Shown piece after piece: positions 20,412-29,645 of a stretch of DNA of 64,000 nt; the first letter of the stretch is position 1, and each line of letters begins with the position of its first letter. The position numbers were made by a program, and so were the translations under genes. This stretch comes from Streptomyces sp. P3. Its GTDB lineage: Bacteria > Actinomycetota > Actinomycetes > Streptomycetales > Streptomycetaceae. The stretch spans positions 6,341,501 to 6,405,500 of the forward strand of contig JAFEKX020000001.1 of assembly GCA_016893485.2 (NCBI GenBank), in the 5' to 3' direction. Below the pieces are notes generated by a model. The model was not told where the DNA came from. It did not search any database and saw only the letters and a program-made list of their open reading frames with translations.

Positions 20412-20539
20412 CCCTCCTGTATGGATCACGCCCCGGAACGGAGATACTAGGTGCGGGCATGGACGACGCCGCGCTCCAGCGCGCCTGGCGGCGGAGCCTA
20501 CGGAGGCCCGCCAGCGCCCTATCGAGGAGGAACGACAGC

Positions 20540-20861
20540 GTGACCTACGTCATCGCGCAGCCTTGTGTCGACGTCAAGGACAAGGCGTGCATCGAGGAGT
20601 GCCCGGTCGACTGCATCTACGAGGGCTCCCGGTCCTTGTACATCCACCCGGACGAATGCGTCGACTGCGGAGCCTGTGAGCCGGTGTGCCCGGTCGAGGC
20701 GATCTTCTACGAGGACGACACTCCCGAGGAGTGGAAGGACTACTACAAGGCGAACGTCGAGTTCTTCGACGAGCTCGGCTCCCAGGGGCGGCGCCAGCAA
20801 GCTGGGCCTGATCGAGCGCGACCACCCCTTCGTCGCCGCGCTGCCGCCGCAGAACCAGTAA
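20540..20861 (+). CDS. fdxA: 7Fe ferredoxin ([3Fe-4S][4Fe-4S])
   Basis: Small electron carrier, ~106 aa. GTG 20540 is preceded by GAGGAGG. Cys ligands are visible in CVDVKDKACIEECPVDC and CVDCGACEPVCP, the actinobacterial FdxA/FdxC pattern. The frame breaks near 20785-20793. Here an extra G, rather than a missing base, explains the shift, since removal gives LGSQGGASKLGLIERDHPF. The end (FVAALPPQNQ) is typical. It precedes the aminotransferase, the usual actinobacterial pairing. Confidence 0.95.
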
Positions 20862-21019
20862 GAGCGGCCCGCACAGACGCGCGCCGCCTCGGTCCCGTAC
20901 GGCCTGATCACGCCCGGTCAGCGCCCTGCGGGGCCGAGGCGTTTGCCGTACGGCGGTCCGACGACGGCTGTGCGGCGCGCACGTGTGGGGTGCACGCACC
21001 AGAAAGCGAGTCAGAGATC

Positions 21020-22114
21020 GTGTCCGCAGTCACCGACCGCCTGCCCACCTTCCCCTGGGACAAGCTGGAGCCGTACAAGAAGACGGCCGCGGCGCACCCG
21101 GACGGCATCGTCGACCTGTCGGTCGGCACCCCGGTGGACCCGGTTCCCGACCTGATCCAGAAAGCGCTGATCGCCGCGGCCGACTCGCCCGGCTATCCGA
21201 CGGTCTGGGGCACACCGGCACTGCGTGACGCGATCACGGGCTGGGTGGAGCGCCGCCTCGGCGCCCGCGACGTGACCCACCGCCACGTCCTCCCGATCGT
21301 CGGCTCCAAGGAACTCGTCGCCTGGCTCCCGACCCAGCTGGGCCTCGGCCCCGGCGACCGCGTGGCCTACCCGCGCCTCGCGTACCCGACGTACGAGGTC
21401 GGCGCCCGCCTGGCCCGCGCCGAGTACGAGACCTACGACGACCCCACGACGCTGGACCCCGAGGGCCTGAAGCTCCTCTGGCTCAACTCCCCGTCGAACC
21501 CGACCGGCAAGGTCCTCCCCAAGGAGGAGCTGACCCGGATCGTCGCCTGGGCCCGCGAGCACGGCATCCTGATCTTCTCCGACGAGTGCTACCTCGAACT
21601 GGGCTGGGATGCCGACCCGGTCTCCGTCCTCCACCCGGACGTGAACGGCGGTTCCTACGACGGGATCGTCGCCGTCCACTCGCTCTCCAAGCGCTCGAAC
21701 CTCGCCGGTTACCGCGCGGCCTTCCTCGCCGGCGACCCCGCGGTCCTCGCCCCGCTCCTGGAGATCCGCAAGCACGGCGGCATGATGACGTCGGCCCCCA
21801 CCCAGGCGGCCGTGGTGGCAGCCCTCGCCGACGACACCCACGTCCAGGAACAACGCGAGCGCTACCTGACCCGCCGTACCGCCCTCCGCGAGGCCCTTGT
21901 GAAGCACGGCTTCCGCATCGAACACAGCGAGGCGAGCCTCTACCTCTGGGCAACGAGGGACGAGTCCTGCTGGAAGACGGTCGCCCACCTCGCCGATCTG
22001 GGCATCCTCGTGGCCCCGGGCGACTTCTACGGAGAGGCCGGCGAAAACTTCGTCAGGGTGGCCCTGACGGCTACGGACGAGCGAGTGCAGGCAGCGGTAG
22101 ACAGGCTCAGCTGA
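21020..22114 (+). CDS. dapC: Succinyldiaminopimelate transaminase (DapC-type PLP aminotransferase)
   Basis: Class I/II aminotransferase, 364 aa, uninterrupted. In the succinylase branch of lysine/diaminopimelate synthesis it converts N-succinyl-2-amino-6-ketopimelate with glutamate. GTG 21020 gives VSAVTDRLPTFPWDKL. PLP motifs: substrate loop SVGTPVDPVP, NSPSNPTGKV, Asp in FSDECYLELG and the Schiff-base Lys in SLSKRSNLAGYR. dapE lies 2 kb downstream, supporting the pathway call. A strong palindromic terminator follows at 22215. Confidence 0.92.
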   Translation: MSAVTDRLPTFPWDKLEPYKKTAAAHPDGIVDLSVGTPVDPVPDLIQKALIAAADSPGYPTVWGTPALRDAITGWVERRLGARDVTHRHVLPIVGSKELVAWLPTQLGLGPGDRVAYPRLAYPTYEVGARLARAEYETYDDPTTLDPEGLKLLWLNSPSNPTGKVLPKEELTRIVAWAREHGILIFSDECYLELGWDADPVSVLHPDVNGGSYDGIVAVHSLSKRSNLAGYRAAFLAGDPAVLAPLLEIRKHGGMMTSAPTQAAVVAALADDTHVQEQRERYLTRRTALREALVKHGFRIEHSEASLYLWATRDESCWKTVAHLADLGILVAPGDFYGEAGENFVRVALTATDERVQAAVDRLS

Positions 22115-22128
22115 GGGTCTTCTGCTTT

Positions 22129-22190
22129 CAGCGGCGCGGGGCTGTACCGATGTGCGGCTCCGCCGAGCGGGCGCGACAAATCCCCAGCGA
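22129..22190. repeat. Dispersed intergenic repeat, family A
   Basis: Contains GCGCGGGGCTGTACCGATG, then GTGCGGCTCCGCCG and GGGCGCGAC. It matches copies at 28027-28092 (same orientation) and 45450-45510 (inverted). It lies just after dapC. Confidence 0.75.
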
Positions 22191-22214
22191 CGGTCAGCCG
22201 AAAAGCGACGCAGA

Positions 22215-22246
22215 AAAGGGGTCCAGGGAATTCCCTGGACCCCTTT
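22215..22246. terminator. Perfect 32-bp palindromic terminator
   Basis: AAAGGGGTCCAGGGAA followed directly by its exact reverse complement, i.e. a 16-bp stem with no loop bases beyond the centre, ending in TTT. It lies between convergent dapC (+) and the secreted protein gene (-) and can serve both strands. Confidence 0.85.
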
Positions 22247-22274
22247 GACGCAGCCGCGCCAAAACGCCGCCGAA

Positions 22275-22723
22275 CTAGCCGAGCGGCAGCCCTTCAGAGG
22301 CAGCTCCTGCGCGGTGGGAAGGCCACCCTTGGTCACCGCGTCGGTCGGCAACCCGCCACCCGCGGTCGCGGTCTTCGCGGTCTCACCGAGCAGACCCCGG
22401 CCTGCCCCGCCGTGTCCCCGGCAACGTGCTGCGCAGCCGGCGCCACCGTCTTGGCAACCTTCCCGCCGGTCTTCCCCGCGGCCGGCACCGCCTTCTCCAG
22501 CGTCTGGCCACCGGACTTGCCGGCGACCCCGTGACGTTCTGGCTCGCGCCGTCGACCGCGTTGCCGACGCTCGCCCCGTCCAGAGCGGTGAGCCCGCTCA
22601 GGTTCGGGGTGGCCGGCCGGGGAGGGGGCCGCACTGGCGGAGCCGGCCACACCGACCCCGGCTGCCGCTCCCGCTGCGACGAGCAGCGCGGCACGGCGAT
22701 CCGGCGGGTCAGGGGAGGGACAT
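22275..22723 (-). CDS. Small secreted protein, Ala/Gly/Thr-rich, multiple frameshifts
   Basis: Reconstructed from three frames. ATG 22723 follows AAGGAG, and with one added C near 22710 reads MSLPLTRRIAV, then AALLVAAGAAAGVGVAGSAS, a Sec signal peptide. The mature ~120 residues contain VGNAVDGASQNVTG, EKAVPAAGKTGGKVAKTVAP, VAGDTAGQAG and end LPTAQELPLKGLPLG before a TAG at 22275. No Cys or enzymatic motif is visible. At least four single-base shifts are needed, so details are uncertain. The function is unknown. It may be surface-exposed. Confidence 0.65.
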
Positions 22724-23020
22724 GATGCTCCTTGTGTTGATCTCCGGGCTCGGACGCAGTGACTACCGCTCGAAGCCCGCGAAGGTTGCGGAGCGGCAAC
22801 GTAAAGAGTTGGCAATGCGTCGCATTATCAGCTACGGATAAAAACGGACAAAGAGCGCCCGGTGTGAAAGTCCGTCACATGCCCACAGCCCTTTGTTTCC
22901 AAGGGCTGCGCCGCACGCCAGGGTGACCGCACGAAAACCTGAGCACACCCGGCCCCGGATCGACCGCGCACAACCCCTGCGGGTGAGGACCCGTACGAGT
23001 GCCCGACCACCGCCTCGCGA

Positions 23021-23998
23021 CTACTTCCGCCCGACCTGCCGCTCGGTCACTATCCGCACCCCGCCGGAGGCCTTCGTGGCGGTCGAGTGCCACGGGTCGT
23101 CCGCGCTGCCGGCGGCCCACTCGCGGCCGGCGTACGACACGCGCTCGATGTGCAGCACCGAGGAGTTGGCCACCGCCCAGTGCGCGAGCTGCCACCCGGT
23201 CCGCGTGCTGCCCGACCGCACGGGCAGGGTCACCGTGCTGCTCCCGCCGGTCGCGCTCGCGTTGGGGAGGGCGTGGACTTCGCCTTCGCCTCGGCCTTCG
23301 TCGGCGAGCCGTCCCCGGTCACCTCGGCGCCGGTCTCCTTCAGCACCGTGCGCCCGAAGTCCCGTACCAGCGCGGCCCGTACGGCGTCCGGGCCGGTGTT
23401 CGCCCGGGTGGTGTCCGGGAGGCCCTGGCAGGTCAGCGTGGCGGCTGCCCGGCCGGTGAGGGCGGCGGACAGCAGCGTCGCCTCGGGCTCGTGCTTGGCG
23501 TACGCCTCCGGGTAGCCGCTGCGCTGCACGCGCTGGGCGGCGACGGTGAGGGGAGCTGCTGATAGTCGTTCACCTTGGCCAGGTGCTCGTAGAAGACGCC
23601 CGCCGCGTACGTCGGGTCCAGGATCTCCTTCTTCGTGCCCCAGCCCTGGGAAGGCCGTTGCTGGAACAGGCCGAGCGAATCCAGGTCGCCGTGCTGGATG
23701 TTGACGAGCTGCGACTCCTGGAGGGCGGTCGCGAGCGCGATCGTCACGGCCCGCTCCGGCATCCCGCGCCCGGTGCCGACGGCGGCGATCGTCGCCGCGT
23801 TCATCGTCTGCTCCTGCGAGAACTCGTACGCCTGGCCGTCGTCCTTGCCGGAGACCACCTTGCAACCGGGCCCGCCCCGGCCGCCGGTGACGTACTGGAC
23901 GACCAGATAGCCCGCGACCGCGAGCAGCACCACGAGCGCCGAGGAGAGCCGGAAGAGGCGGCCGCGGCGACGCTTCTTGGGGGTGGGGACTGCAGCAT
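23021..23998 (-). CDS. Exported lysozyme-like (lytic transglycosylase fold) protein, frameshifts
   Basis: About 326 aa after repair. ATG 23998, a basic N-terminus (KKRRRGRLFR) and one TM helix (LSSALVVLLAVAGYLVVQYV) place the rest outside the cell. The segment TIALATALQESQLVNIQHGD followed by SLGLFQQRPSQGWG has the arrangement of goose-type/SLT lysozymes, with Glu in LQES as candidate acid. The C-terminal half (GYPEAYAKHEPEATLLSAAL) ends RIVTERQVGRK. Breaks occur near 23985, 23553 and 23265. Databases often label this family 'heavy metal transporter', which nothing here supports. Catalysis is inferred from motif shape only. Confidence 0.75.
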
Positions 23999-24083
23999 GC
24001 CCACAAGGTACTGGAGGCTCCTGTTGCCGCTGCGCCGGGTGTGGACAACTTGTGTGCACCCCGTTCGCGTTAGGGTCGACGCC

Positions 24084-25160
24084 ATGGCCGACACCGCACT
24101 TGACCTCACGCTGGACGCCGCACGGCTCACCGCGCAGCTCGTCGACTTCCCCTCGGAGAGCGGCAGCGAGGCCCCTCGCGGACGCGATCGAGACCGCCCT
24201 GCGCACCCTGCCGCACCTGACGGTCGACCGGTACGGCAACAACGTCGTCGCCCGCACGCACCTCGGCCGTGGCGAACGCGTCGTCCTGGCCGGTCACATC
24301 GACACCGTCCCGATCGCCGACAACGTCCCCTCGCGCCTCGACGAGAACGGCGTCCTGTGGGGCTGCGGCACCTGCGACATGAAGTCCGGGGTGGCGGTCC
24401 AGCTCCGCATCGCCGCGACGGTCCCGGCCCCCAACCGCGACCTGACGTTCGTCTTCTACGACAACGAAGAGGTCGCCGCCCACCTCAACGGCCTCAAGCA
24501 CGTCTCCGAGGCCCATCCCGACTGGCTGGAGGGCGACTTCGCGGTCCTCCTGGAGCCGACGGACGGTCAGGTCGAGGGCGGCTGCCAGGGCACGCTCCGG
24601 GTGTTCCTGAAGTTCAAGGGTGAACGAGCGCACTCCGCGCGCGCGTGGATGGGTTCCAACGCGATCCACGCGGCCTCCCGGGCACTGGCCAGGCTCGCCG
24701 CGTACGAGCCGCGCACGCCCGTCGTGGACGGCCTCCAGTTCCACGAGGGCCTCAACGCGGTGCGCGTCGAAGGGGAGTGGCCACCAACGTCATCCCGGAC
24801 GCGTGCACCCTGGTCGTCAACTTCCGCTACGCGCCCGACCGCAGCGAGGAGGAGGCCGAGGCCTTCGTACGGGACTACTTCGCGGACTGCGGGGTCGACG
24901 AGTTCGTCGTCGACGACCACACCGGGGGCGCCCGCCCCGGCCTGACCCACCCGGCCGCCGCCGCCTTCATGGCGGCCGTCGGCGGCGAGGCCCGCCCCAA
25001 GTTCGGCTGGACCGACGTGGCCCGCTTCAGCGCGCTCGGCGTGCCCGCCGTGAACTACGGCCCCGGCGCCCAGCTCCTCGCCCACAAGGTCGACGAGCGC
25101 GTCGAGGCGGCCCTGATCCCCGAGGCCGAACGGCGCCTCGTGGACTGGCTGACGGGCTGA
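24084..25160 (+). CDS. dapE: Succinyl-diaminopimelate desuccinylase (two frameshifts)
   Basis: M20 zinc hydrolase that converts N-succinyl-LL-DAP to LL-DAP and succinate for lysine and peptidoglycan synthesis. ATG 24084 begins MADTALDLTLDAARL. Motifs: VLAGHIDTVPIADN, GCGTCDMKSGVAV, FVFYDNEEVA and EPTDGQVEGGCQGT, with the dimerisation domain and the final His in APGAQLLAHKVDE-like context (PGAQLLAHK). Breaks at 24172-24175 (CCCC for CCCCC) and 24772-24775 (GGGG for GGGGG) each lose one base. The repaired length is ~359 aa. Confidence 0.94.
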
Positions 25161-25235
25161 CATCCCTACGTCCCCCGCTGTAACCCGCGTAGACCTACGC
25201 TGAGGTGGAAACACCTGCAAGTGGAGGGAGCGCAC

Positions 25236-25994
25236 ATGGCTACAGGCAACCCCGAGGGCAAGCAGCAGCCACCGGAGGAGCAGCGCCTGGGACCGGTCCT
25301 CCGGCGGCGCGGCCAGGTGACCGCGAGCACGACCGACCAGCGCCTCCTGGACGCGGGCGGCCCCTCGGACTGGGTCCACACCGACCCGTGGCGCGTCCTG
25401 CGGATCCAGTCGGAGTTCATCGAGGGCTTCGGCACCCTGGCCGAACTGCCGCCCGCGATCAGCGTGTTCGGGTCGGCCCGCACCAAGCCGGACTCACCGG
25501 AGTACGAAGCGGGTGTACGCCTCGGACGCGCCCTCGTGGAGGCCGGGTGGGCCGTGATCACCGGCGGCGGCCCCGGCGCCATGGAGGCGGCCAACAAGGG
25601 CGCCCTGGAGGCCAAGGGCGTCTCCGTCGGCCTCGGCATCGAGCTGCCCTTCGAACAGGGGCTCAACGCGTACGTCGACATCGGGCTGAACTTCCGTTAC
25701 TTCTTCGTCCGCAAGATGATGTTCGTCAAGTACGCCCAGGGCTTCGTGGTCCTCCCCGGCGGCCTCGGCACCCTCGACGAACTCTTCGAGGCCCTCACCC
25801 TGGTGCAGACCCAGAAGGTCACCCGCTTCCCGATCGTCCTCTTCGGAAGCGAGTACTGGGGCGGCCTCGTCGACTGGCTGAAGAACACGCTGATCGCCCA
25901 GGGCAAGGCGTCGGAGAAGGACCTGCTTCTGTTCCATGTCACGGACGACGTGGAAGAGGCGGTAGCGCTGGTGTCGAAGGAAGCGGGACGGTAG
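25236..25994 (+). CDS. LOG family (TIGR00730) Rossmann-fold protein
   Basis: 252-aa cytoplasmic protein; ATG 25236 follows GGAGGGA. It carries the two LOG motifs, GGGPGAMEAANKGA and the catalytic VLPGGLGTLDELFE (PGGxGTxxE). LOG enzymes release cytokinin-like bases from nucleoside monophosphates, but most bacterial members act on uncertain nucleotides. An N-terminal ~60 residues (LGPVLRRRGQVTAS) precede the fold. It lies 75 bp after dapE, the same linkage seen in other actinobacteria. Confidence 0.92.
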   Translation: MATGNPEGKQQPPEEQRLGPVLRRRGQVTASTTDQRLLDAGGPSDWVHTDPWRVLRIQSEFIEGFGTLAELPPAISVFGSARTKPDSPEYEAGVRLGRALVEAGWAVITGGGPGAMEAANKGALEAKGVSVGLGIELPFEQGLNAYVDIGLNFRYFFVRKMMFVKYAQGFVVLPGGLGTLDELFEALTLVQTQKVTRFPIVLFGSEYWGGLVDWLKNTLIAQGKASEKDLLLFHVTDDVEEAVALVSKEAGR

Positions 25995-25998
25995 TGAA

Positions 25999-26090
25999 CA
26001 GCCCGTCCGGCGTTTGAGGACAAGGCCGTCCAGGCCGAAGCGGGGGTCTGGGGGCGCAGCCCCGGGACGGGACGGGCAGGGGCGGCGGGG
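25999..26090. repeat. Dispersed intergenic repeat, family B
   Basis: Contains GCCCGTCCGGCGTTTGAGGA, then a ~20-bp spacer and GGGGGTCTGGGGGCGCAGCC. From memory this GTCCGGCG-TTGAGGAC / GTCTGGGGGCGCAGCCCC arrangement is a very common Streptomyces intergenic repeat. Here it lies between convergent LOG and folP genes. Confidence 0.75.
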
Positions 26091-26100
26091 GCGAGGAAAC

Positions 26101-26959
26101 CTACGCCAGCCCCCGCCTGCCCACCGCCGGAGGCCGACGCCCCGCGATCGACGCCACCATGTCCAACACCTGCCGCGTCTCCGCGACCTCGTGCACCCGG
26201 TACACCTGCGCACCGAGCCACGCGGACACCGCCGTGGTCGCGAGCGTCCCGACAACCCGCTCCTTGACCGGCTTGTCGAGCGTCTCGCCCACGAAGTCCT
26301 TGTTGGACAGCGAGACCAGCACGGGCCACCCCGTGTCGACCATCTCCCCGAGCCGCCGAGTCGCCTCCAGGCTGTGCCGCGTGTTCTTCCCGAAGTCATG
26401 CCCGGGATCGATCAGCACGGACTCCCTGGGGACCCCGAGTTCCACGGCCCGCTCGGCGAGACCCAGGGTCACGCGCAGGATGTCGGCCATGACGTCGTCG
26501 TAGGTCACCCGGTGCGGCCGTGTACGGGGCTCCGCGCCCCCGCGTGCGTGCAGACCAGCCCCACCCCGTACCGCGCGGCGACCTCCGCGAGCCGCGGATC
26601 CACGCCGCCCCACGCGTCGTTCAGGAGATCCGCGCCGGCCTCGCAGACGGCCTCGCCGACCTCGTGCCGCCAGGTGTCGACGCTGATGATCACGTCAGGG
26701 AAGCGCCGCCGCACCTCGGCCACGAAACCGACCGTGCGCCGCGCCTCCTCCTCGGCGGTGACCTCCTCGCCGGGGCCGGCCTTCACCCCGCCGATGTCGA
26801 TGATCGCGGCGCCCTCGGCCACCGCCTGCTCCACGCGCGCGAGGGCGGGCTCGTCGCGGAACGTGGCCCCTGGTCGTAGAAGGAGTCCGGGGTCCGGTTC
26901 ACGATCGCCATGATCACCGGCTCGTGCGCGTCGAATTCACGCCTGCCCAGCCTGAGCAT
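26101..26959 (-). CDS. folP: Dihydropteroate synthase (two frameshifts)
   Basis: Folate synthesis: condenses p-aminobenzoate with 6-hydroxymethyl-dihydropterin pyrophosphate. ATG 26959 begins MLRLGRREFDAHEPVIMAIV, then NRTPDSFYD. Pterin-binding motifs are present: IIDIGGVKAGPG, ISVDTWR, LLNDAWGG, and DPGHDFGKNTRHSLE followed by VLVSLSNKDFVGE. The usual GRSSK of loop 7 appears here as SLSNKDF. Breaks near 26870 and 26525 are single-base. The repaired length is ~286 aa. It is divergent from the DivIVA-domain gene. Streptomyces often carry a second folP near folE, so this may be the paralogue. Confidence 0.9.
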
Positions 26960-27094
26960 CCCCTGTGACCTCTCCTAGTCCGTACCGGTCTTCAGCCGCC
27001 TGAGACCCTAACTGTCAGCGTCGCATGGCACGATCGGACCCTGACACATTCGGCTTCGGCACGTCCGACATCGACGCCCGTGGAGACCCCAGCG

Positions 27095-27445
27095 ATGTTC
27101 ATGTTCCTGTTCCTGGTCGTCGCGCTCGCCGTCGTGGTCGGCGCCGTGACGCTCTCGGTGATCGGCGGCGGCGACAGCGCCCCGCTCCCCGACGCCGCGC
27201 CCGAGCGCCTCGACGACGCGCTGCCCCCGGACCGGCCGGTGAACCACGCCGACATCGAGACCCTCCGCTTCCCGCTCGCCGCGCGGGGCTACCGCATGGC
27301 CGAGGTGGACGACGCGCTGGGCCGCATCGCCGCCGAACTCGCCGAGCGCGACGCCCGGATCGCCGACCTGGAGTCCGCCCTCGCGGGCGCCCGGGCCAGC
27401 GCCCACGTCTCCATGCGGAAGCCGGCGGAAGGCGACCAGCAGTGA
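27095..27445 (+). CDS. DivIVA-domain small membrane protein
   Basis: 116 aa with an N-terminal TM helix (MFMFLFLVVALAVVVGAVTL), a Pro/Asp-rich linker and a short DivIVA-like domain (LRFPLAARGYRMAEVDDALGRIAAELAERD) followed by a coiled coil. The ATG at 27095 is preceded by GGAG at the right spacing; an in-frame GTG at 27080 is possible. The stop overlaps the tag start (GTGA), giving translational coupling. Membrane positioning at poles or septa is inferred from the family only. Confidence 0.88.
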   Translation: MFMFLFLVVALAVVVGAVTLSVIGGGDSAPLPDAAPERLDDALPPDRPVNHADIETLRFPLAARGYRMAEVDDALGRIAAELAERDARIADLESALAGARASAHVSMRKPAEGDQQ

Positions 27446-28026
27446 GCGACGGCAAGGCCGTGGCGGGTCCGGACGGCGCCCTGCGCTGCCCCTGGGCGCT
27501 GTCCACGGAGGACTACCTCGCGTACCACGACGAGGAGTGGGGCCGCCCGGTCCACGGCGACGACGCCCTCTACGAGCGCCTCAGCCTGGAGGCCTTCCAG
27601 TCGGGCCTCTCCTGGATCACGATCCTGCGCCGCCGGGAGGGCTTCCGGGCGGCGTTCGCGGGCTTCAAGATCACCGAGGTGGCGACCTTCACCGACACCG
27701 ACCGCGAACGCCTCCTCGCCGACGCGGGCATCATCCGCAACCGCCTCAAGGTGGACGCGACGATCGCCAACGCGCGCGTGCTGGCGGACTGGGCCCCGGG
27801 CGAGCTCGACGACTTCATCTGGTCCCACGCCCCGAAGCCGGGCCCGGCCCCGAAAGCCCTCGGGGACGTCCCGGCGGTGACGCCCGAGTCGACAGCCCTG
27901 TCGAAGGCCCTGAAGAAGCGGGGCCTGAAGTTCGTAGGGCCCACGACGGCGTACGCCCTGATGCAGGCGTGCGGGTTGGTCAACGACCACCTGAAGACCT
28001 GCGTGGCGAGAAGCACCACCACGTAA
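27442..28026 (+). CDS. tag: DNA-3-methyladenine glycosylase I
   Basis: Base-excision repair enzyme that removes 3-methyladenine. 194 aa, GTG start at 27442 overlapping the upstream stop. The sequence carries the Tag signature CPWALSTEDYLAYHDEEWG and RPVHGDDALYERLSLEAFQS, then LSWITILRRREGFRAAF. Zinc-binding residues of the family (N-terminal Cys and C-terminal His/Cys) appear as RCPW and VNDHLKTC. It is uninterrupted. A family-A repeat copy starts immediately after the stop. Confidence 0.95.
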   Translation: MSDGKAVAGPDGALRCPWALSTEDYLAYHDEEWGRPVHGDDALYERLSLEAFQSGLSWITILRRREGFRAAFAGFKITEVATFTDTDRERLLADAGIIRNRLKVDATIANARVLADWAPGELDDFIWSHAPKPGPAPKALGDVPAVTPESTALSKALKKRGLKFVGPTTAYALMQACGLVNDHLKTCVARSTTT

Positions 28027-28092
28027 GGGCCGCGGGGCGGTATCGATGTGCGGCTCCGCCGCGTGGGCGCGACCGGCCACAACGGAGCCGCC
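28027..28092. repeat. Dispersed intergenic repeat, family A
   Basis: GGGCCGCGGGGCGGTATCGA, then TGTGCGGCTCCGCCGCGTGG and GCGCGACCGGCCAC. It is the closest match to the copies at 22129 and (inverted) 45450. It fills the gap between convergent tag and the enoyl-CoA hydratase. Confidence 0.78.
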
Positions 28093-28105
28093 GCCCTCGA
28101 CGGCG

Positions 28106-28908
28106 CTACCGCCCCAGATACTTCGGCTTCTCCTTGTTCACGAAGGCCTGCACGGCGATCGCGTGGTCCTCCGACGCGCCCGCCCGAGACTGAAGTTCGT
28201 CTTCTTTCTGCAATGTCTCCTCAAGGCTGTGCGTCAGCCCGTAGGCCACCGCTTCCTTGAGGGCCGCGTAAGCCACCGTCGGCCCGTCCGCCAACTGCCG
28301 GGCGACCTTCTCCGCCTCGGCGTGCAGCTCGCCCACCGGGACGAGCCGGTTGGCGATCCCGAGGTCGTACGCCTCCTGCGCCTTGACCGTGCGCGGGAAC
28401 AGCAACAGGTCGGAGGCACGCCCGGGTCCGACGACCCGGGGCAGCGTCCAGGAGATGCCGGAGTCCGCGGTCAGGGCGACCCCGGCGAACGACGTGTTGA
28501 AGCCCGCCGTGTCCGCCACGACCCGGTAGTCCGCGGCCAGGGCGAGCCCGAAACCGGCGCCCGCGGCGACCCCGTTGACCCCGGCGACCACCGGCTTCGC
28601 CATCCCGGCCAGCGCCCGCACGATGGGGTTGTAGTGCTCCTTGACCGTGGTCATCGTGGCCCCGGTGCCGGCCTCCCGGTCCGACGCGAGCAGCGTGATG
28701 TGCTCCTTGAGGTCCTGGCCCCACAGAACGCCCGCTCGCCGGCCGCGGTCAGCAGCACGGCCCGTACGGCACTGTCGTCCGCCGCGGCCTGGACCGCCTC
28801 CCGGAGGGCGACTTTGGTCGCGATGTCCAGCGCGTTCATCGCCTCGGGGCGGTTCAGCGTGATCGTCGCGAGTCCGTCGCTCACCTCGTAGAGCACGGTG
28901 TCGGCCAT
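28106..28908 (-). CDS. Enoyl-CoA hydratase/isomerase family protein (one frameshift)
   Basis: Crotonase-fold enzyme of ~268 aa; ATG 28908 begins MADTVLYEVSDGLATITLNR. The oxyanion-hole segments are AFCGQDLKEH (after repair near 28727) and GVNGVAAGAGFGLALAADYR. The catalytic acidic position lies in ADSGISWTLPRVVGPGRA. The C-terminal helix AIAVQAFVNKEKPKYLGR is typical. It probably acts in fatty-acid or branched acyl-CoA degradation; specificity cannot be read from sequence. It stands alone, convergent with tag. Confidence 0.92.
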
Positions 28909-29283
28909 GGTGTGTCCCCTCCGGTGTCGAGGCTGGGCCCTACCGGTCGGTAGGCCCGGGTACCTAGGAGCAGCATGGCGGAGATCACGGTCCACGACCC
29001 GGACCGGACGTGTGACCTGCGTCAAAGAATTCCGGCCCGGATCGGGTCGACGGAGGTCCGGGCGGCGGCGAAGTATCGCAGTCACATCGGCGAATTGAGT
29101 GGTTTTGCTCGCGCGCGTTGCCCAAGCGATGCCGACTGATGTTGGTCATCGGGTCCTGAGATGCGGGATAATGGCCTGGAAGCAATGTGTTCGATGCCGG
29201 TGACGCGTGTCTCATTAGGGGCCGCGCGTGCCCTCCATGGGGCCGTCGGCGACGATGAGCTGGTTTCAGGAAGGGGAACGAGC
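28909..29283. promoter_or_regulatory. Intergenic region upstream of DUF3117 gene; weak promoter candidate
   Basis: It separates the divergent enoyl-CoA hydratase and DUF3117 genes. TTGGTC (29142-29147) and GATAAT (29167-29172) are 19 bp apart, a weak sigma-70-like pair about 110 bp before the DUF3117 start. A 54-codon ORF starting at ATG 28976 behind AGGAG is present, but it has no recognisable features and I do not call it. Confidence 0.35.
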
Positions 29284-29450
29284 ATGGCGGCCATGAAGCC
29301 GCGGACGGGCGATGGCCCGCTCGAGGTGACCAAGGAGGGCGGGGCATCGTCATGCGCGTTCCGCTCGAAGGCGGCGGGCGGCTCGTCGTCGAGCTGACCC
29401 CTGACGAGGCCGACGCGCTGGGCGACGCCCTCAAGAAGGTCGTCGGCTGA
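29284..29450 (+). CDS. DUF3117 family small protein (one frameshift)
   Basis: 55-aa conserved actinobacterial protein. ATG 29284 begins MAAMKPRTGDGPLEVTKEGG. The frame breaks at 29341-29344, where GGGG should be GGGGG, after which IVMRVPLEGGGRLVVELTPD and ALKKVVG finish the family sequence. The function is unknown. In my recollection the mycobacterial homologue also lies beside tag. A terminator hairpin follows 33 bp after the stop. Confidence 0.92.
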
Positions 29451-29482
29451 CGCGGCGGAACGCGACCATACCCCTTCAGCTG

Positions 29483-29508
29483 CCCCGGCACCCGAGACGG
29501 TGCCGGGG
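29483..29508. terminator. Hairpin terminator
   Basis: A perfect 10-bp stem, CCCCGGCACC / GGTGCCGGGG, with the 6-nt loop CGAGAC, 33 bp after the DUF3117 stop and upstream of the convergent O-methyltransferase end. Confidence 0.8.
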
Positions 29509-29645
29509 TCGCTGCTTCTCCGGAGCGGTACGGGTCCGCCCACGGTTCCACGGCTTCTTCGCGGCCGTACGGGCGGTCCGCAGTCCTGGCGCTCGCCCTC
29601 GGCCCGACGGCCTGACCGCTGTCCCAGGGGGCTGTTGCCTCGGCC

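Noticed and set aside
20540..20861. Truncated ferredoxin fused to downstream sequence
   Set aside because: Removing one G near 20788 restores the normal C-terminus and stop, so the fusion frame is an error artefact.
23021..23998. Heavy-metal transporter annotation often attached to this family
   Set aside because: There is one TM helix and no metal-transport motif; a lysozyme-like pattern is the better fit.
28976..29140. 54-codon ORF (MAEITVHDPDRT...) behind AGGAG
   Set aside because: RBS is present, but no homology, composition signal or context supports it; left as a note in the intergenic entry.
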